From the NCBI GenBank assembly GCA_012184525.1, contig WOFQ01000006.1, forward strand, positions 186,001-250,000: a stretch of DNA of 64,000 nucleotides. Reading direction: 5' to 3'. A program made the position numbers and the translations under genes. Below the pieces are notes generated by a model that saw only the letters and a program-made list of their open reading frames with translations, was not told the DNA's origin and made no database searches. This DNA is from Xenoacremonium recifei. Its lineage: Eukaryota; Ascomycota; Sordariomycetes; Hypocreales; Nectriaceae. Positions 48,696 through 61,569 of this stretch are shown here, one piece after another (the stretch's first letter is position 1; each line of letters begins with the position of its first letter).

Positions 48696-51600
48696 GCTGA
48701 TTAAGGTAGGTACTTATTATCACTTTAAGGTCGATACTTCGACCTATTCAGGGCAAGAGGGAACTTCTCTTACCGTACGGAATTTGTGACGACTTCCCCT
48801 CGAGCCTCGGGGGCTGATCGAAAACTCTCAGCAATTACTTCATCCATCTTAAAACAACTATCATAATATATACTACACGCAATAACATTTACTTGAGACT
48901 CGTCTCCGTTTCCCTTGTGCCTATCAGGGTTTCTCAGCTTTGTCGAATGATTAGTTACAGTGTGCTTCTGATATGATAACAAATGTTATAAAACTGGGAC
49001 ACTCAGCGTTGAATACCATTGTAATCTCGGTACTTTGTTTCAAGACCCTCGAGGCTGCACTCTGGAAAGAAATCTTCCGAAGGATTGGTGTTTGATTAGC
49101 ATTTCATGCTCCATGAGGAACGTTACAGCGAGTACGGAGTGCGGAGCAGGTGATCCGTTTTGTCGGCGAATAACCCAGACAACTGGAAACTCTGGGTCGA
49201 CCATCGTGATACGGTAGTTTGACAATGGCTTGGTTGGCATAATGATAGATTGTGGGTATTTATATAGAGATCTGTCACGCACAGTCGGTCTCGAATGCTT
49301 CTAATTTTGGTCTTTGTGACATGTGGTATTTAGGATCGAATATGCTGACTCCAATCAACGCCAAAGTTCACACTTGGACGGAAAAGATGCGTAACCATCA
49401 TCATATGGTAGTAATCCCACATTTTTATGGAAATAGAGTATTGAAATTGAGCCCGTAGCTTTCCAAGACTCCAGCAAGTCACGAGAGAACCCGATTAAAC
49501 TCCAGATTATCACACGTACCGAGGGAGCTCAATCTACCCTATAGAGAATCCAGCGAAATTCATCAAGTCCCGGACTCTTCCTCGACATCATGGCACACTC
49601 AACCAATCCAGATCATGGCAATTCCCATATCGGACAAATCACCCCATTTCAACATCTACTTCCTCCAAATCCCGTCAAAGCAAACCACTCAAAGAAGCAA
49701 TTCTCTCACAACCGACTCATTCCCGCCACATCACAACACCCAAAAACGCGCAGCACCCACTCTTAAGAGAAGAAGTAAAAATTCAGTATAGGGCTTTCTT
49801 TTTCGTCGTCTGCTTGCGCATCTATCATGGGATGACAGCACACACGAAAAGCTTTTCCATCTCGCATGACATGACCTGTCACCTTTCCGTCCCCGGCCTC
49901 AGTCTAAACTCCATCGCACGCTCCGTAGCACTCCGCAAGACCCCGTACGCGAGGCACAACGCCATCCAACAATGTGTCGAGAAGAGAAAATCCCTTCACT
50001 TTCGCCCATGCACGGGAAGACACGGCCCCGCGGTCGAGATCCTGAAGCCCCTCCTCACTGCCGGTGCCAGGCCCCGACACTACCGGCGCCCGGCTTCCCC
50101 TTGCAGCGCCGAGTGCCCCGGATCTGACGCCGGCTGGCCATGAGGCCATCGCGAGCCTCCGTGGATGGCTGACGGACGATTCCCCACCGCGCAGGACCCC
50201 GAGATCTGGTGCTGCAAGGGACGACGGACGCCGACGCGCCTCCTCCACTGCCACTGCAGAGCCGCCAGCGAGCCTAGAGTCTGCCAGCGGACCCCGCCGA
50301 CTGGGCGAGGAAGAGCCTGCGCTGGATGAATGTATCGTGACGGACGAGGTACTTGTGGAAGAGAATGCAGACGCCAGCTTCTGCAACTTTGCTTCTGCGC
50401 TGCTCGACGTGTCTGGCGAGGCCGCGAGAGTCGACCCAGTTGATGCAACAGTGACAGTCGGCGAAATGGTGGTCTTTCATGATCCCCCACTGCAGCGATA
50501 GACGCACACTTGTGATGTCTGATCGCGTTGACCCCCTCACTTGAGGAGCCATGGTCGGAAGCGCCAGGCGCGTCACCCGCGAGACACATGAGGTCAACCA
50601 CGACGTCCGTTCTCCCGTAACGAATCAGACAATCCAAATATAGCAGATCGGCCCAATGCACATCACGTCGTGTCTGAGCTTGACTGTGAGTCAACACGTT
50701 TTAGAGCTGCCGTAGCAGCAACCAAAAACGCGACAAGCTCAACGGGCTCGATCGCGACAACTCCATTGGGTCGATCGAGCACCGCGACCCCCTCACTGAC
50801 GCATGCGGGAGGATGATGTCTTGGTGTCCCCCTCACGTTGAGATCCAAGACAGACGATGCTGGACCTTGGTGTTGAGAGTTCGGGTGCGAGCCATGGATG
50901 GAAGCGAACCCCGATGAGTTGCGTCGCGCATCTCAGACAGCATAAGCTTCATGCACTGCACGAGAAACACAACGCCCCTCGCATAAAATCATGCCATCGA
51001 CTGCTGGATTGCATAAAAATAAGCAAGGTGAAAAGCGCCGCGAAAAGAGACAGCAAAAGAAAATATTCGAAACGGCGTGTAAAAAAATCCAGTGTTGGAC
51101 GAGGAAGAAAAAAGCAACGAGCAGCTTCACTGAGACTAGTCCGCCTCACTCTCGCCCGCGTCAGGACCTAGTCCTCCGAAGGCGGCCTCAATCAGCGGTG
51201 AATGGGCTTCAATGGCAAGCCCCCAGCCAACCGAGATCACCTCCTCTGGTCCTGGCATAATTGATTGCAGTTTGCAGCCAGCCAGCCACCTCGCATGGGC
51301 GCGCGGTCACGCTTCGGTCTCGTCGCCCGCATAAAACAGCCAGGCCCGAGGATGCCGACTGAAACTCCATCACAACTTCGCTTGCTCTCGGCAGGGGGGA
51401 GCCATTTGCACTGCGACTCTGCGGAACCAGAGCCAGAGACACGGCGCACGCTAGGAGATTCATGCAACTGTCCGCAGCAGCACGCCTTCCAAGTCGCCCG
51501 TTCTCTCGGGAAAAGAAGACTCCAGCCAAAGGCCCAGCCCGTCCCGCGCAGGGATCCGGATGGCTTCATCCGCCTGCCGCGTTCCCATGCCGCCCGCTTG

Positions 51601-54114
51601 CGAAGTCCGAGAATGGAGTGGCCACTCAAACCCCCGTCACATTAACTGTGATTCCGAGGCATTGAAGAGTTTTTCTATGTGATAGGTCAACAAAGGTAAA
51701 GCCACTCACATTCAGCCGTGGGGTTTCATACCACCCGCGCGTCCCAGATTTGCTTTTTCCTACCGAAAGCCGGTAGTTGCAGAGCCACTGGGGCCATGAA
51801 CCATGCTACATCCTCGCCTCAGGAAACCGTCTCGCTCGTGTCTCTCGACACTAAACGAGGAATCACAACGGCTAACGCGTGGTCCACCGCTGGGGTCGTC
51901 TTCAGTGGCTTGAGAATGTGTGATAGTGAGCATGCGAGTGTGTCAGGACGGTCGTTGTTTCTTCTTCTCAACGGCGCTACTATCCGATACACCGCCAGTG
52001 CCAGCATTGGGCTCGCAAACATGCCTCAAACTGCTCCCGCCAGATGTGGCTTGATGAAGTCTCGAGCAGTGACCAGGCAGATCCCGCCTGCTAGGACCAG
52101 CAAGGTGCGGGAGCCATGGATCACCGCTGGGTCACTGTTAGTCAGTCGTGAAAATAGTCTGAGACAGGCAGTGAGCGGGAGCAAACATTTCGGTGCTGGG
52201 CAAGACCAACGTCCGTCTCAGGTGTTGGTCGCTTCACATGAAAGAAAATAAGCCCCGAGTGATATCGGAATTGCTTCTTTTGCGGAGGAACAAGGCTTGC
52301 CCGCGGCGTGGCAAACATGGCTAATTGTGACCAACACTTGGTCACTCTCCGGAAGAGAGTCCCGGTTGCACCATCAATGGGATGAACATGTTTGATCACT
52401 GTGACCGCCACAATATGGAGATAGGTACCATCATTGCATGGCCTCGTTGATGTTACCCCACCGTATGACAGATGCATCTTGTCCCATTGATAAGTCTGGA
52501 GATGCACATGCCATCACATCTCTTCCATATCACTCATGATAACAGCACTGACTTCGTGGTCTGTGTTGATTCCGTGGGGTTGATAAGTTGCCGGTGATAA
52601 CAGAGATAGTCTTGATAGACGCTCTCTTAGAAATGAGTGTTAGCTTTGCGTCTTGGTGATGTTGGAAGCCGGGGGAACCTCGTCGGCCACGCTCTCCGCC
52701 GACGCCCCGTCGATCATCCTCGAGAGGTGCGACGATGACAGCACAAGGTCACTCCAGTGACCCATCCGAGGTGGTTGGGAAATGGTTCTCCTCTCGCCAG
52801 AGCCTGACGGGATTGCGGGATCGCCAACTGGGGGTTCTCAAAGCAACCTGGCGAAACGACGGGCAACGGGAGCAGCACCATCCAGCGTTGATCTCGCGAC
52901 CATATGCCCGTCGGATGGATCCAGAGATTGGGAGCAGTGGGCTCTGCTCCTCTGAAACCTTCTCGAAGGTCCAAGGACATGGTCGGCGGAATGCCCATTT
53001 GGCCCAGCAGGGGAAATGTTCCTGCGCTAGGCCGGGGGACCCCTGATCATCCTGGGACACGGGCTCAATTCGACGCGCCTCCACTTGGAAGGCTTCGGTC
53101 GTTGCTTCGGGAGCATGGGAGGTCATGGTGGGATCATGGAGAGGAGAGATTGATTCGACGTAAAGCGAACCACCCACGACTGAGGCACCACGTGAAGACC
53201 AGACTCGAGCGAAGCGAAGGAAGCTGTCAGGTCCTCATTTGTTAGGTACGAACGAGGCTCTTCCCGGCGGCCACGGGCTTGGGATCGGTGGGACTCAACC
53301 AGACCAGGGCTGTTCCCATGTCCACCAAAATGCATGAACCACCCCCAGCTGTTCAGTCGTCAGTGACCATGCGAGTGGAGGGGGGATGCATCATGGATTC
53401 GGTCACGTTTCGAGTTTGTCCAAGCACTCACGTAAAGGTCGACGTATCATGGCGAAGCCGTATCAGGGCATCGTTGGCGGCGTCGATGGTCAGGCACCAA
53501 GAGCAGTCCACAGCTGCTTCAGCTGAGAGGTTGCCACCACCCGGAGGGCCAGTCAACTTCGTCAAGTCACCCACCTTACTCAGTTAGTGCCCCGAAAGAG
53601 GTGCACCAACAGATAGCCAAACCGGGGGCCTTAACGATAGAGCCGCGGGAAAATCTCCTGGCCTGGTGTTCCGTGCAGGCTAAAGTGAGCTAACGAGTCT
53701 GTGTATCTCAGAGGGATCTTCCAGAATCATGCCAAAAGGCGGCCTGCCCCACGCAGAGCTGGATGAAGATGGTGGATTCGTTGAAATTCGAAGCAGGCAT
53801 TTGGCATTTGGCCGGGCTGAAATCCGGGGAGCGTCCCCCAGGGCCGGAGGACAGGGGCCCTTTGGAGTCCTACTGTTCCTGGCTTGGGCTGGTTTGGATG
53901 GCCAGGTCTGGTCACCGCTGTGGCCCTTATCAGTGAGATTGGCTGGCCACACGGCTACGTATCCGGGCCGTTACCCAATCCCCAGCAGCAGAATGCCAAG
54001 TCGAGCCGTCCCATGGACCTCTGCCAGGCGCCCTGGTCTAGCGGGCACAGAGAGAGACAGACGGCATTTCAGGGTCCATCCATCAGTCATTGCCCTGGTC
54101 CCCGTCTGTCCCAG

Positions 54115-54140
54115 GCACGCACGCACGCACGCACGCACGC
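54115..54140 (+). repeat. (ACGC)n microsatellite
   Basis: Six to seven perfect units of ACGC in the intergenic desert, followed by CTCTGTCGTG. Confidence 0.9.
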
Positions 54141-56044
54141 TCTGTCGTGACACACGTGCTGGGACCTCATGAGGGCACCGGTGACAGTCATGTCGCATGG
54201 TTGACTTGGTTGGGGGCCATGGCTCGAAATTGATGGAGGGTGGTTTGTGCTGCCGTAGCATCAATGCCACCCACCGATGGACCGTCATCCAGAAACCTCG
54301 GCCGGTCAAATGCCTCTGCCTCGGCGCATTTCTGCAGGTGCGTTGCGGGCGGAAACTGGGAAAATTTTTTCAGAAAAAGAGACATCTCACATGAATCCTG
54401 GTGCCGCGGACGCGGGTTGAGATACCCTGTGCCACTGGTGCTTTCTATTGTCCGGGGGGTGGTGTGGTTGGTGACAGGCCCCCCGGAGAATGTGTAGATG
54501 AACCCAGGACGACGGATCTCGTCTCCCTCTGTCTGGTCTGATCAGGGTCGGTCCAACCAGCGCGGCGGTGGCGATGGCCAGGGACTCAAGTGGCTAGACG
54601 AGGGCGCCATGTAACTTCCCATGTCCTGTCCCCTCGGGGTCGGGAGTGGGCATGCGATGACTCGTTGCGGATCGTTAGGTAACTGCTTGCACCCACGATG
54701 CGACCAGGCTGTGGCCAGCCGGTTCCGCGAGGACGAAGATCCAGCACTAATAGACCGAGCCGACGACATCCTGGTGCATGTGTTGAAGGCCATCTGGCGG
54801 CCTCTGCACGACGTCGGTGTTGATAGCCAGAGCACGTTCCCAGAGGGTAGGCCGGAGTGGGAAGGCAAAGGCGGCGAGCAGTCCACAGAGGCGTCGACAA
54901 TCAGTGGAGTGTCGCTGCTGGAGCGAGCGGTCATGGCTATTAGAGGCGTCTAGGCCGTAGAGGTCTCCAGAGGAGGGGCGAGAAGATGGAGAGAAGCTCG
55001 AGCTCCGAGAGCTTGTGGTGGTGAGGTGAGATGAGAATGGGTGATGATGGCGACTCGCAGCGGCGTGGCCCGGCCTGGACGGGTCCCGCTGATGGGCCGC
55101 CCGAGACGAGATACTGGAGGAGGGCCTCAGAAGCGCAAGCTCTCTTCTCTCAGTGACCGCGTATGCTCTCAGCGTCTCAGCCCGTTACGCCAGGATGGCG
55201 CACCATGTTCCCGTACCTGCATATACGCTCCGTCTGAGGCCACGACTGGCCACCGTTCCTCGTTCCTGCATAATGGCGTCGCCTCCGACGCTTCTGCAGT
55301 CCCAATTCTGCAGCACCAACGCCCAGCGTCGCCACTATGCAAGGTACATACGGAGCACCGGGCTGCTAATGAGGTGCCACTGAGTCCTCCACACCGGTGC
55401 AGCGGCGGTCTCCAAACACGACACCGACCAGCCCGAACAGACGTAGCCCTGGATAGGTACCAAAGTACCCTTGCCTGGGCTCGGAGGAGGATCTTATCGA
55501 CACCGGCGACGAGGGCCCTAACGCAGAGCCAAGCTTTCTGGCTACCCCATATTCTTCCTGAATGTGGGAGACAGGCCCAGCCAGGGCCGGCCAGGGCAGC
55601 CAACGGTACGGTACGGTACCAGGCAACGATGCTTTCTGGGAGGTGCCCGCTGCAGAGAAGCGCATGATGGAAGGCCATTCCTTCGGCGTCGACGAACATC
55701 CTTGACCCGGCCCCTGGATGCCCATCGATCGATGCCAACGGCGGCACTGGGAAGAGGCAGACAGGGCCGGGTGAGCCGCTGGCTATGTCGGACACTGCGA
55801 ACAGCTTGGGGCTCTGGCCTAGGATAGTCCTCTAGCGGCGATCGACACACGGCAGATGGATTTGCCCAGCCAGCTCTGGGGGAAGAGTGCTGCGAGCGAC
55901 AGACGATTGTGACGGTGAGGGCATTATGCGAGGCCGCTGTGATTGCACTGAGCCCGGGCCTGATAGTTGAGTCCTGTGTCCGAGCCCGCATGCAGCACGG
56001 CGGTGCATATCGCTGCATGAGCGGGGGGGCCTCTTCACAGCATC

Positions 56045-56107
56045 AGGATGGATGGCTGGATGGATGGATCGCTCAATGGGTCAATGGATGGATGGATGAA
56101 TGCCTGT
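56045..56107 (+). repeat. (GGAT)n imperfect microsatellite
   Basis: Several GATG/GGAT units interrupted by CTGG and CGCTCAATGG; two further short GATGGATG clusters lie at about 57518-57530 and 58117-58132. Confidence 0.85.
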
Positions 56108-58521
56108 GCCGGCCGTCAGCATCACCGCTTCTCATGCTCGCCTCGCCTCGCCTCGGCCGTGCATCGCAGTTCATTACCGTAGCACATGCACTAAACAACG
56201 CCTCCCCACCGGCTCTGCTGCATGATAAGATGAGGATGTGCTCTCGTATGTCATTTTTGTGCGGTGCCTGTGCTAATGCACGCCTGCCCGCAGCAGCACA
56301 GCGCGCAATCCACAATGCGAATCCCACCCGGGGATGAGAGATGAATAAGGCATGGGTTTGTGCCGTGGTGTGGGCGCGGGCGACGCAATTCTTCAGTGAT
56401 GCAGAAGCGAAGTTATCGAGGCCCCCCGCTGGTTGCGACGAGCCTTGCCCCTTTAGGCATGCATAGAAGGCGATGGAGGAGACCCCGCTGTGCCTGGCGT
56501 GCCTGGTGCCTGGCTAATGCAACGTCGAGCACATCTAAGGTAGGTGCTGGGCACAGCAGTGCAGTGCGCACTTTCCACTTTTGCAGCTTCCCCCAGGTGC
56601 CCGGCGGTTTTATGCAGAGCTAGAGTTTCAGGTTCTCGCAGGCCCGGCGCCAGCCAATGGGACGCCTCCCGGCCTGCCAGGTTTCGCTGCAGACGCTGCA
56701 CCTCTACTTTTATGCCACCGAGAAACCATCCACCGGCGCATTTTAGAGGTCTGGCCCAGCATCATCGGACGTTTGGCTGTTCGCGCCTCTCCACCACTGC
56801 CTTTGTTAGTCCTCAGAAGGGAAGGTCGCGAGATATGGGACTGGGCATGGAAGGACGGAACCGCCGCGCACAGAGGACGACGCTGGGCGATAGTGAACAA
56901 TGGTGGCTTGCAACGCTCCTGGCGATAGTGGACAATTCCATACCTACGTAAGTCGAGCGCTCGCTTGAGTCTTGCGGGACGGGAGCATTGGATGGAGATA
57001 CGACGGAGGGAGGGGCCAGCCCGGCACGGCCAGCCAGAGACAAGAGACAAGTCCAAGGGAATCGCGAGACATGCCATCGTCTGGCTCGCGGGTGTCCCAG
57101 ATTTGCAGCTTTTGCGGGCCACAAGCCGAAGTTTGGGTCGATGGGCAACTTGATACATGCCACAGAATGTTTCACCAGCCCCGATGACGATGGACTTGCC
57201 ACCCCGCTAAAGACTCAACATCAACAACCAACATCTCTATCAGAAGGGAGCTTCTGGAACGTTTGGATCCGCGGAGCCAACCCCTCCCCAGCACCGTTGC
57301 GCAACCATTTTGGTGTTCTGGGGGACCTCTTTGGGCCGCCGACATGGCCCGTTTGAGAGAAATCCCCCGATCGGGGCCCCAGTCCTGCGCCGGTACCATT
57401 GCCAGGACGAGCCATCGGGCCAGTCTAGGAACGACGGGAGCTTCCCTCCAGGCACTCCAGGCGCGGAGGACTCGTTGAATTCGCTCGACTATTGATCTTC
57501 GGTCCAGTGCAGTCAATGATGGATGGATGATCAAAGCCAAAGCTCTCGATAACCCCTCCGTTGGGTCTCTCCTCTAGTCAGATCCGTCCAGGTCCCGCAT
57601 CCTGGCACGCAGAGCATTTGCTCTTACGACATGGCACCACCATCGACAGACGGGATGGCGAAATGGATGGTCGTTGAAGCCGTTGACTCGCTCAGCGGGA
57701 ACAAGCGAAGCCAGCCCACCGGCCGGAAGAGATAAGTCGACTATTATTTGCTTCTTTTTACCTTCCCGGGCCATGAAGATTGTCACCGAGCCAGGGATGG
57801 AAAGTGAAAAAAGGAAAAAAAAAAAGCTCCTGTCCCAGCACGACTCTAATCAACCAACCACCAGGCTCTACGCGAGTTCCGTGACGGGATTCGCCCCGCG
57901 GGAGGATGCCGTCGACAGACGGAAGGGTCTGTGTCTCGACCCTAGATCTCGATCTGGATAGTTCTCGCCCATGTGTGGTCTGTTTGATCTGACTCGTCGT
58001 CTCGCCCTGCCCTTGGATGGTGAGACGGACGATGCCAGAGAGCTGGGAGCCCGTCGTCGGGGCGTGTGGGCTCAGGGAATCCGTCTTGAAAGCCCAGCCT
58101 GCATCATGATGGAGTTCGCTTGCCATGATGGATGGATGCTTGAGGCTGGGCTCGGCTGGGAGATCTGAGCGCCGTCGTCTGCCCGCGCGCTACACGCCAG
58201 CAGACGCCGTGAGGTCAAGCCCCCGGCTCGATAGAACACCGGCCGTCGAGCGAAGAGGCGCCCCCCGGAGGCCCGTCGACTCGGGACGGATCCATGGCTC
58301 AATCCAGCCAAAGCCCAGGGCCAGGCAATTGGTCGGGACCGGGGCCGGAGCCAGTGCTGGCTGCATGACGGCTCAGAGCCTGGAGGGGCCGGCTTGCTAT
58401 GAATGGCTGCTGGAGGGCGTTGTGCCGTCGTCGTCTCCGGGCTTCAAGGTGAGAAGAGGGCTCCCACGACTCCAGCAGTCAGCCTGGACACCGCTCGCCT
58501 CAGCGGGGACGTAGCATGATT

Positions 58522-58575
58522 GGATGCTGGTGCTGATGGTGCAGATGCCGAAGCTGATGCTGATGCTAATAATGC
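58522..58575 (+). repeat. GATGCT-type hexamer repeat
   Basis: Imperfect repeats of GATGCT/GGTGCT over about 54 bp in the desert region. Confidence 0.75.
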
Positions 58576-60974
58576 CAAATGCTACTCCATAGTACCGTCG
58601 CTTTGCAGCAGCATTACGAAGGCACAGGATTCAGAGCCCGGCAATGCCACCCTCTCACGTCGCTGCTCGTCAGCCATTCTCCATAGCCCACATAAGCACA
58701 GTTCAGCTCAAGCTATAGTGCACGACTAGGCCAACTTAACGTGTTGAGGCCTCAAATAGTCCTGTTAGACTGTACAGAGGAGTTGAGCAAGCCGACGAAA
58801 ATGGGCGGCCAGCGAGCTTGCCGCATAAAATTAATCCAGGCGGGGTTCTCTTCGTTTCCCCATCCCGCGGACGGGTCATTATGCAGTGGCATGACGTTGT
58901 CGATGTCGATGCTCGTATTGGGGGGGAAGTGTGTGGGAGATTTACGAAGTGACTTCGTGTCGGCCGCGAATCCCGTGTGCGTGCTATTCTATTCGTAGCA
59001 AACCACTGTTGGAATCCTGTGCGAATAGACGGCCGGTGCTACAGTGCAGTCAAGTCGCCCCCCCGTAGGAGCACCGAGATTAATACATCATCACGGACGG
59101 AAGGTCAGGCAGTTTGGACAATCAGTCACTCGATGGCATTCTCACAGAGACCATTGGGCCGCAGACGCAATCACTCCGGTTGGCCACAGAGCCAATAATC
59201 GAGAGATTCTGTCTGACGCACATGTGCCTGGTCAGTCAATCAGAGTTGATAGCGCAGTCGCAGCACAGTGATAGTGACGGTGATATGGGTTCCTCTGCTC
59301 TGGGTTCCCTCCCACATGCTCTTCCGGCGTCAGGTTCAGCTCCATGCAGCTCCAGCGGTTGGGGCATCGATCCGTCCTGTGACTGTGACGTCTTGCCGTG
59401 GAGGTTGCCTTTTTGGCGCTGGACGCTATCACGAACTGTCCAAGCAGGAGGCCGCAACGGGACAGCTGGGTGACGAACCAGCAGCTCAGCAGCGCGACGC
59501 CGGCTGGTCTGTACCTTGCATTGGCTCGCTGCCCGGAGAGGGGGGTGGATTATCCGCCTGAGTTGAGCGCTGGATTGGATGCAAATGCAAGATGTGACAC
59601 GACATCAGACCAGCGAATGGCTGTGCACACGTCGCCGCGCTGCTAAATGCAAATGTGTGCACATGCGAGTGGACAAGTGGCCCCAATGTCGCCAATGTCG
59701 CATTTGTGCTGTGCACGGCCGACCAAGATGGGGCGACACGTCCTTGCACAGATTGGATAAGACCGGCGCGAGGGCGGGCGAGGGCGTCGAGAGGGCGCGA
59801 CGATCCGTCCAATGCCAGCGCCGCGCGGGATTATGCAGCCCTTGTGACGCGGGTTTGCGTGCCACTGGGCAGAAGCAAGCTGGCGAGTGGGAGCGCGGGA
59901 TGGCGCGCCGCGACATAACTGGGAGCGCGTATGTGCAGGCACAAAACCCAATGACGACGCTGGGACGGGCACAAGCGCGGGAGGGCGCTCTGGCTAACAA
60001 ACTTCGCCTTATCGAGGGAGGGGGGAAAAGTTCCAGCCCATTCGCGCGCACATTTTTTTGTGCGTGCCCAACCACCAAATGAAGCAGGCGGACGTGCCCT
60101 GCGTGGGCGACGGAGGCTTTTCGTGTCAGTGTGGTGGATAAGACCAGACCAGAGGGAAGAGAGAAAGTGACAGTGAGAGAGGGCATCAGTGTGTGTGGAT
60201 AATTGGTGTTCACTTGGCGCACTCCTTGCACAAAACAAGAAGCCCTTGCGTGCACTAAGTAATGCTATGTACGGATACGGCGAGAGCTGCATGATGGAAT
60301 CCTTGGACTGACTGACCGCGTCTATGCATGTGCATGCAGCAGGATGGACGGGCGGCTTAATTTTACGCTGAGAGAGAGTCCAGGTCCTCGCTGCGCTGAT
60401 GAACGCTGCCCGTCCACCAAGGCGCAGGGTTGGCTCAGGTACCCTTCATATCGCGGTACTTCCGGGCGTCGTGGGCGTTATCCACTGCCCATGTCCAAAA
60501 TAGAAAGGCCCAGCGACTGCGCCTTCCAACCCAGCCTAACCGCATCATCCACACCACCATCACAGCAGCCAGACGCCAGACGGTATCTGATGTTTCCCTC
60601 ACTCACCTTCGCCTTTGCCCCAGACATGGTCCATGCCACACCCGACAGGGGTCCGCCCGTCTGGCCCGCCGCCCGGTTCCAGGACTGAGAGAAAAACCAA
60701 AGAGGGACCAGGCCAGACTAGGATCCTGGCCCTGCCCTGATGGTGGTGGTGGTGGGAGTGTGGATAGGCTCAAGAGGGTGCCTTCAACGCTCAAGCCCTG
60801 TCCCATCCCAAGTCCCATTCTGTCCCATCAACCCAGGTCCCACCGTCCGTCCGCACACCCTGGCTCCGGTCGAGTGAGACAGCAGAGGCGTGGAGGCAAC
60901 GGATCGTCTTGTCAGTCCTGGCTTGTCGGCGTTGATCTCGTCCTCGTCCGCCTCCTACACGTACTTATCACTCC

Positions 60975-61040
60975 ATGGTCCCCGTGTCCGACGTCCACTC
61001 CTTCTCTTCCCATCCCGTGCCCATGATCGATCGACAGTAA
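60975..61040 (+). promoter_or_regulatory. Upstream ORF 1 of the Msn2-like gene
   Basis: ATG 60975 opens a 21-codon frame ending TAA at 61038-61040, about 530 bp before the main ATG. An internal in-frame ATG lies at 61023. Whether it is in the mRNA depends on the unknown transcription start. Confidence 0.45.
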
Positions 61041-61090
61041 CAAGCTTGTGTCTTGTCGGATCTGGTGTTGTGTCAATCTTGTTCTCTTTT

Positions 61091-61120
61091 ATGCCCTCTC
61101 GGTTCTTCCTTCTTTTGTGA
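61091..61120 (+). promoter_or_regulatory. Upstream ORF 2 of the Msn2-like gene
   Basis: A nine-residue frame (MPSRFFLLL then TGA) in the CT-rich putative leader. Confidence 0.45.
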
Positions 61121-61281
61121 CTCGCTTTTATCTGCTGGATATCCTCGCTGCCTTGCTGAGAGATACCATCATCCGCTCTTTGATCCTCAACCCACTCTCA
61201 CAAAGTCTTGTGTCTTTTGGCCTGTATTGTTCTTTAATCAACAAGTACAACTACAACCGGAGACCACCGAGACCGAGTTCC

Positions 61282-61326
61282 ATGTACAACTACTCTCGCA
61301 TCGCAACCCCTCGAGTCACTTCCTAG
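61282..61326 (+). promoter_or_regulatory. Upstream ORF 3 of the Msn2-like gene
   Basis: A 14-residue frame starting in a good context (TTCCATGTAC) and ending TAG, about 245 bp before the main ATG. Confidence 0.5.
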
Positions 61327-61497
61327 ACAGCTATTGCTTCGACAAGAGCGTCGTCCACTCACTACCAAACCCGCAAGAACCGAACACTACCATCTTTTGG
61401 CCGACCGCCGCCCTCGCTCGAAGCAACTGTACGAATACCATATTACTCAATATTTAATACATAAAGAAAACCAACACACACACACACTCCGTCAGAG

Positions 61498-61566
61498 GTT
61501 AGTACTCGCACCGGCTTGGTCCAACTGTGTGCGAGTGTTCGGTAGCTGACTTGGAACCTCGCACAG
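61498..61566 (+). other. Probable 5'UTR intron, Msn2-like gene
   Basis: Donor GTTAGT, branch-like GCTGAC and acceptor CGCACAG delimit 69 bp ending three bases before ATG 61570. An (AC)n run of about eight units (61472-61487) lies just upstream. Splicing would place AC-rich leader next to the start codon. Confidence 0.6.
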
Positions 61567-61569
61567 AAA

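Larger units (their letters stand above)
48696..60974. other. Gene desert of about 12.3 kb upstream of the Msn2-like gene
   Basis: No recognisable coding gene, tRNA, transposon or long repeat was found. Open frames reach about 200 codons, but they overlap on both strands and have the Arg/Ser/Pro/Trp-heavy composition of random GC-rich frames. The first kilobase or so is AT-rich. From about 50000 onward the sequence is GC-balanced to GC-rich with abundant CpG, so it has not been mutated by RIP. It contains microsatellites (listed separately) and scattered CCCCT/AGGGG sites, e.g. 53040-53044, 54630-54634 and 56448-56452. It most likely serves as the long regulatory region of the downstream stress factor and may contain noncoding transcripts. 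Confidence 0.6.

Noticed and set aside
51718..52251. 177-codon plus-strand frame in the desert.
   Set aside because: It looks slightly more protein-like than its neighbours, but I see no motif, splice context or family; not enough to call a gene.
55169..55795. 208-codon minus-strand frame in the desert.
   Set aside because: Composition is Trp/Arg/Cys/Ser-heavy, with no motif and equally long frames on the other strand, as expected in GC-rich noncoding DNA.
59605..60255. 216-codon minus-strand frame in the desert.
   Set aside because: It is rich in His, Arg, Pro and Ser with no domain pattern, and other frames over the same bases are also open.
48696..61000. Transposon remnants or RIPped repeats to explain the desert.
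   Set aside because: No long direct or inverted repeats, no polyprotein fragments, and CpG is not depleted over most of it.
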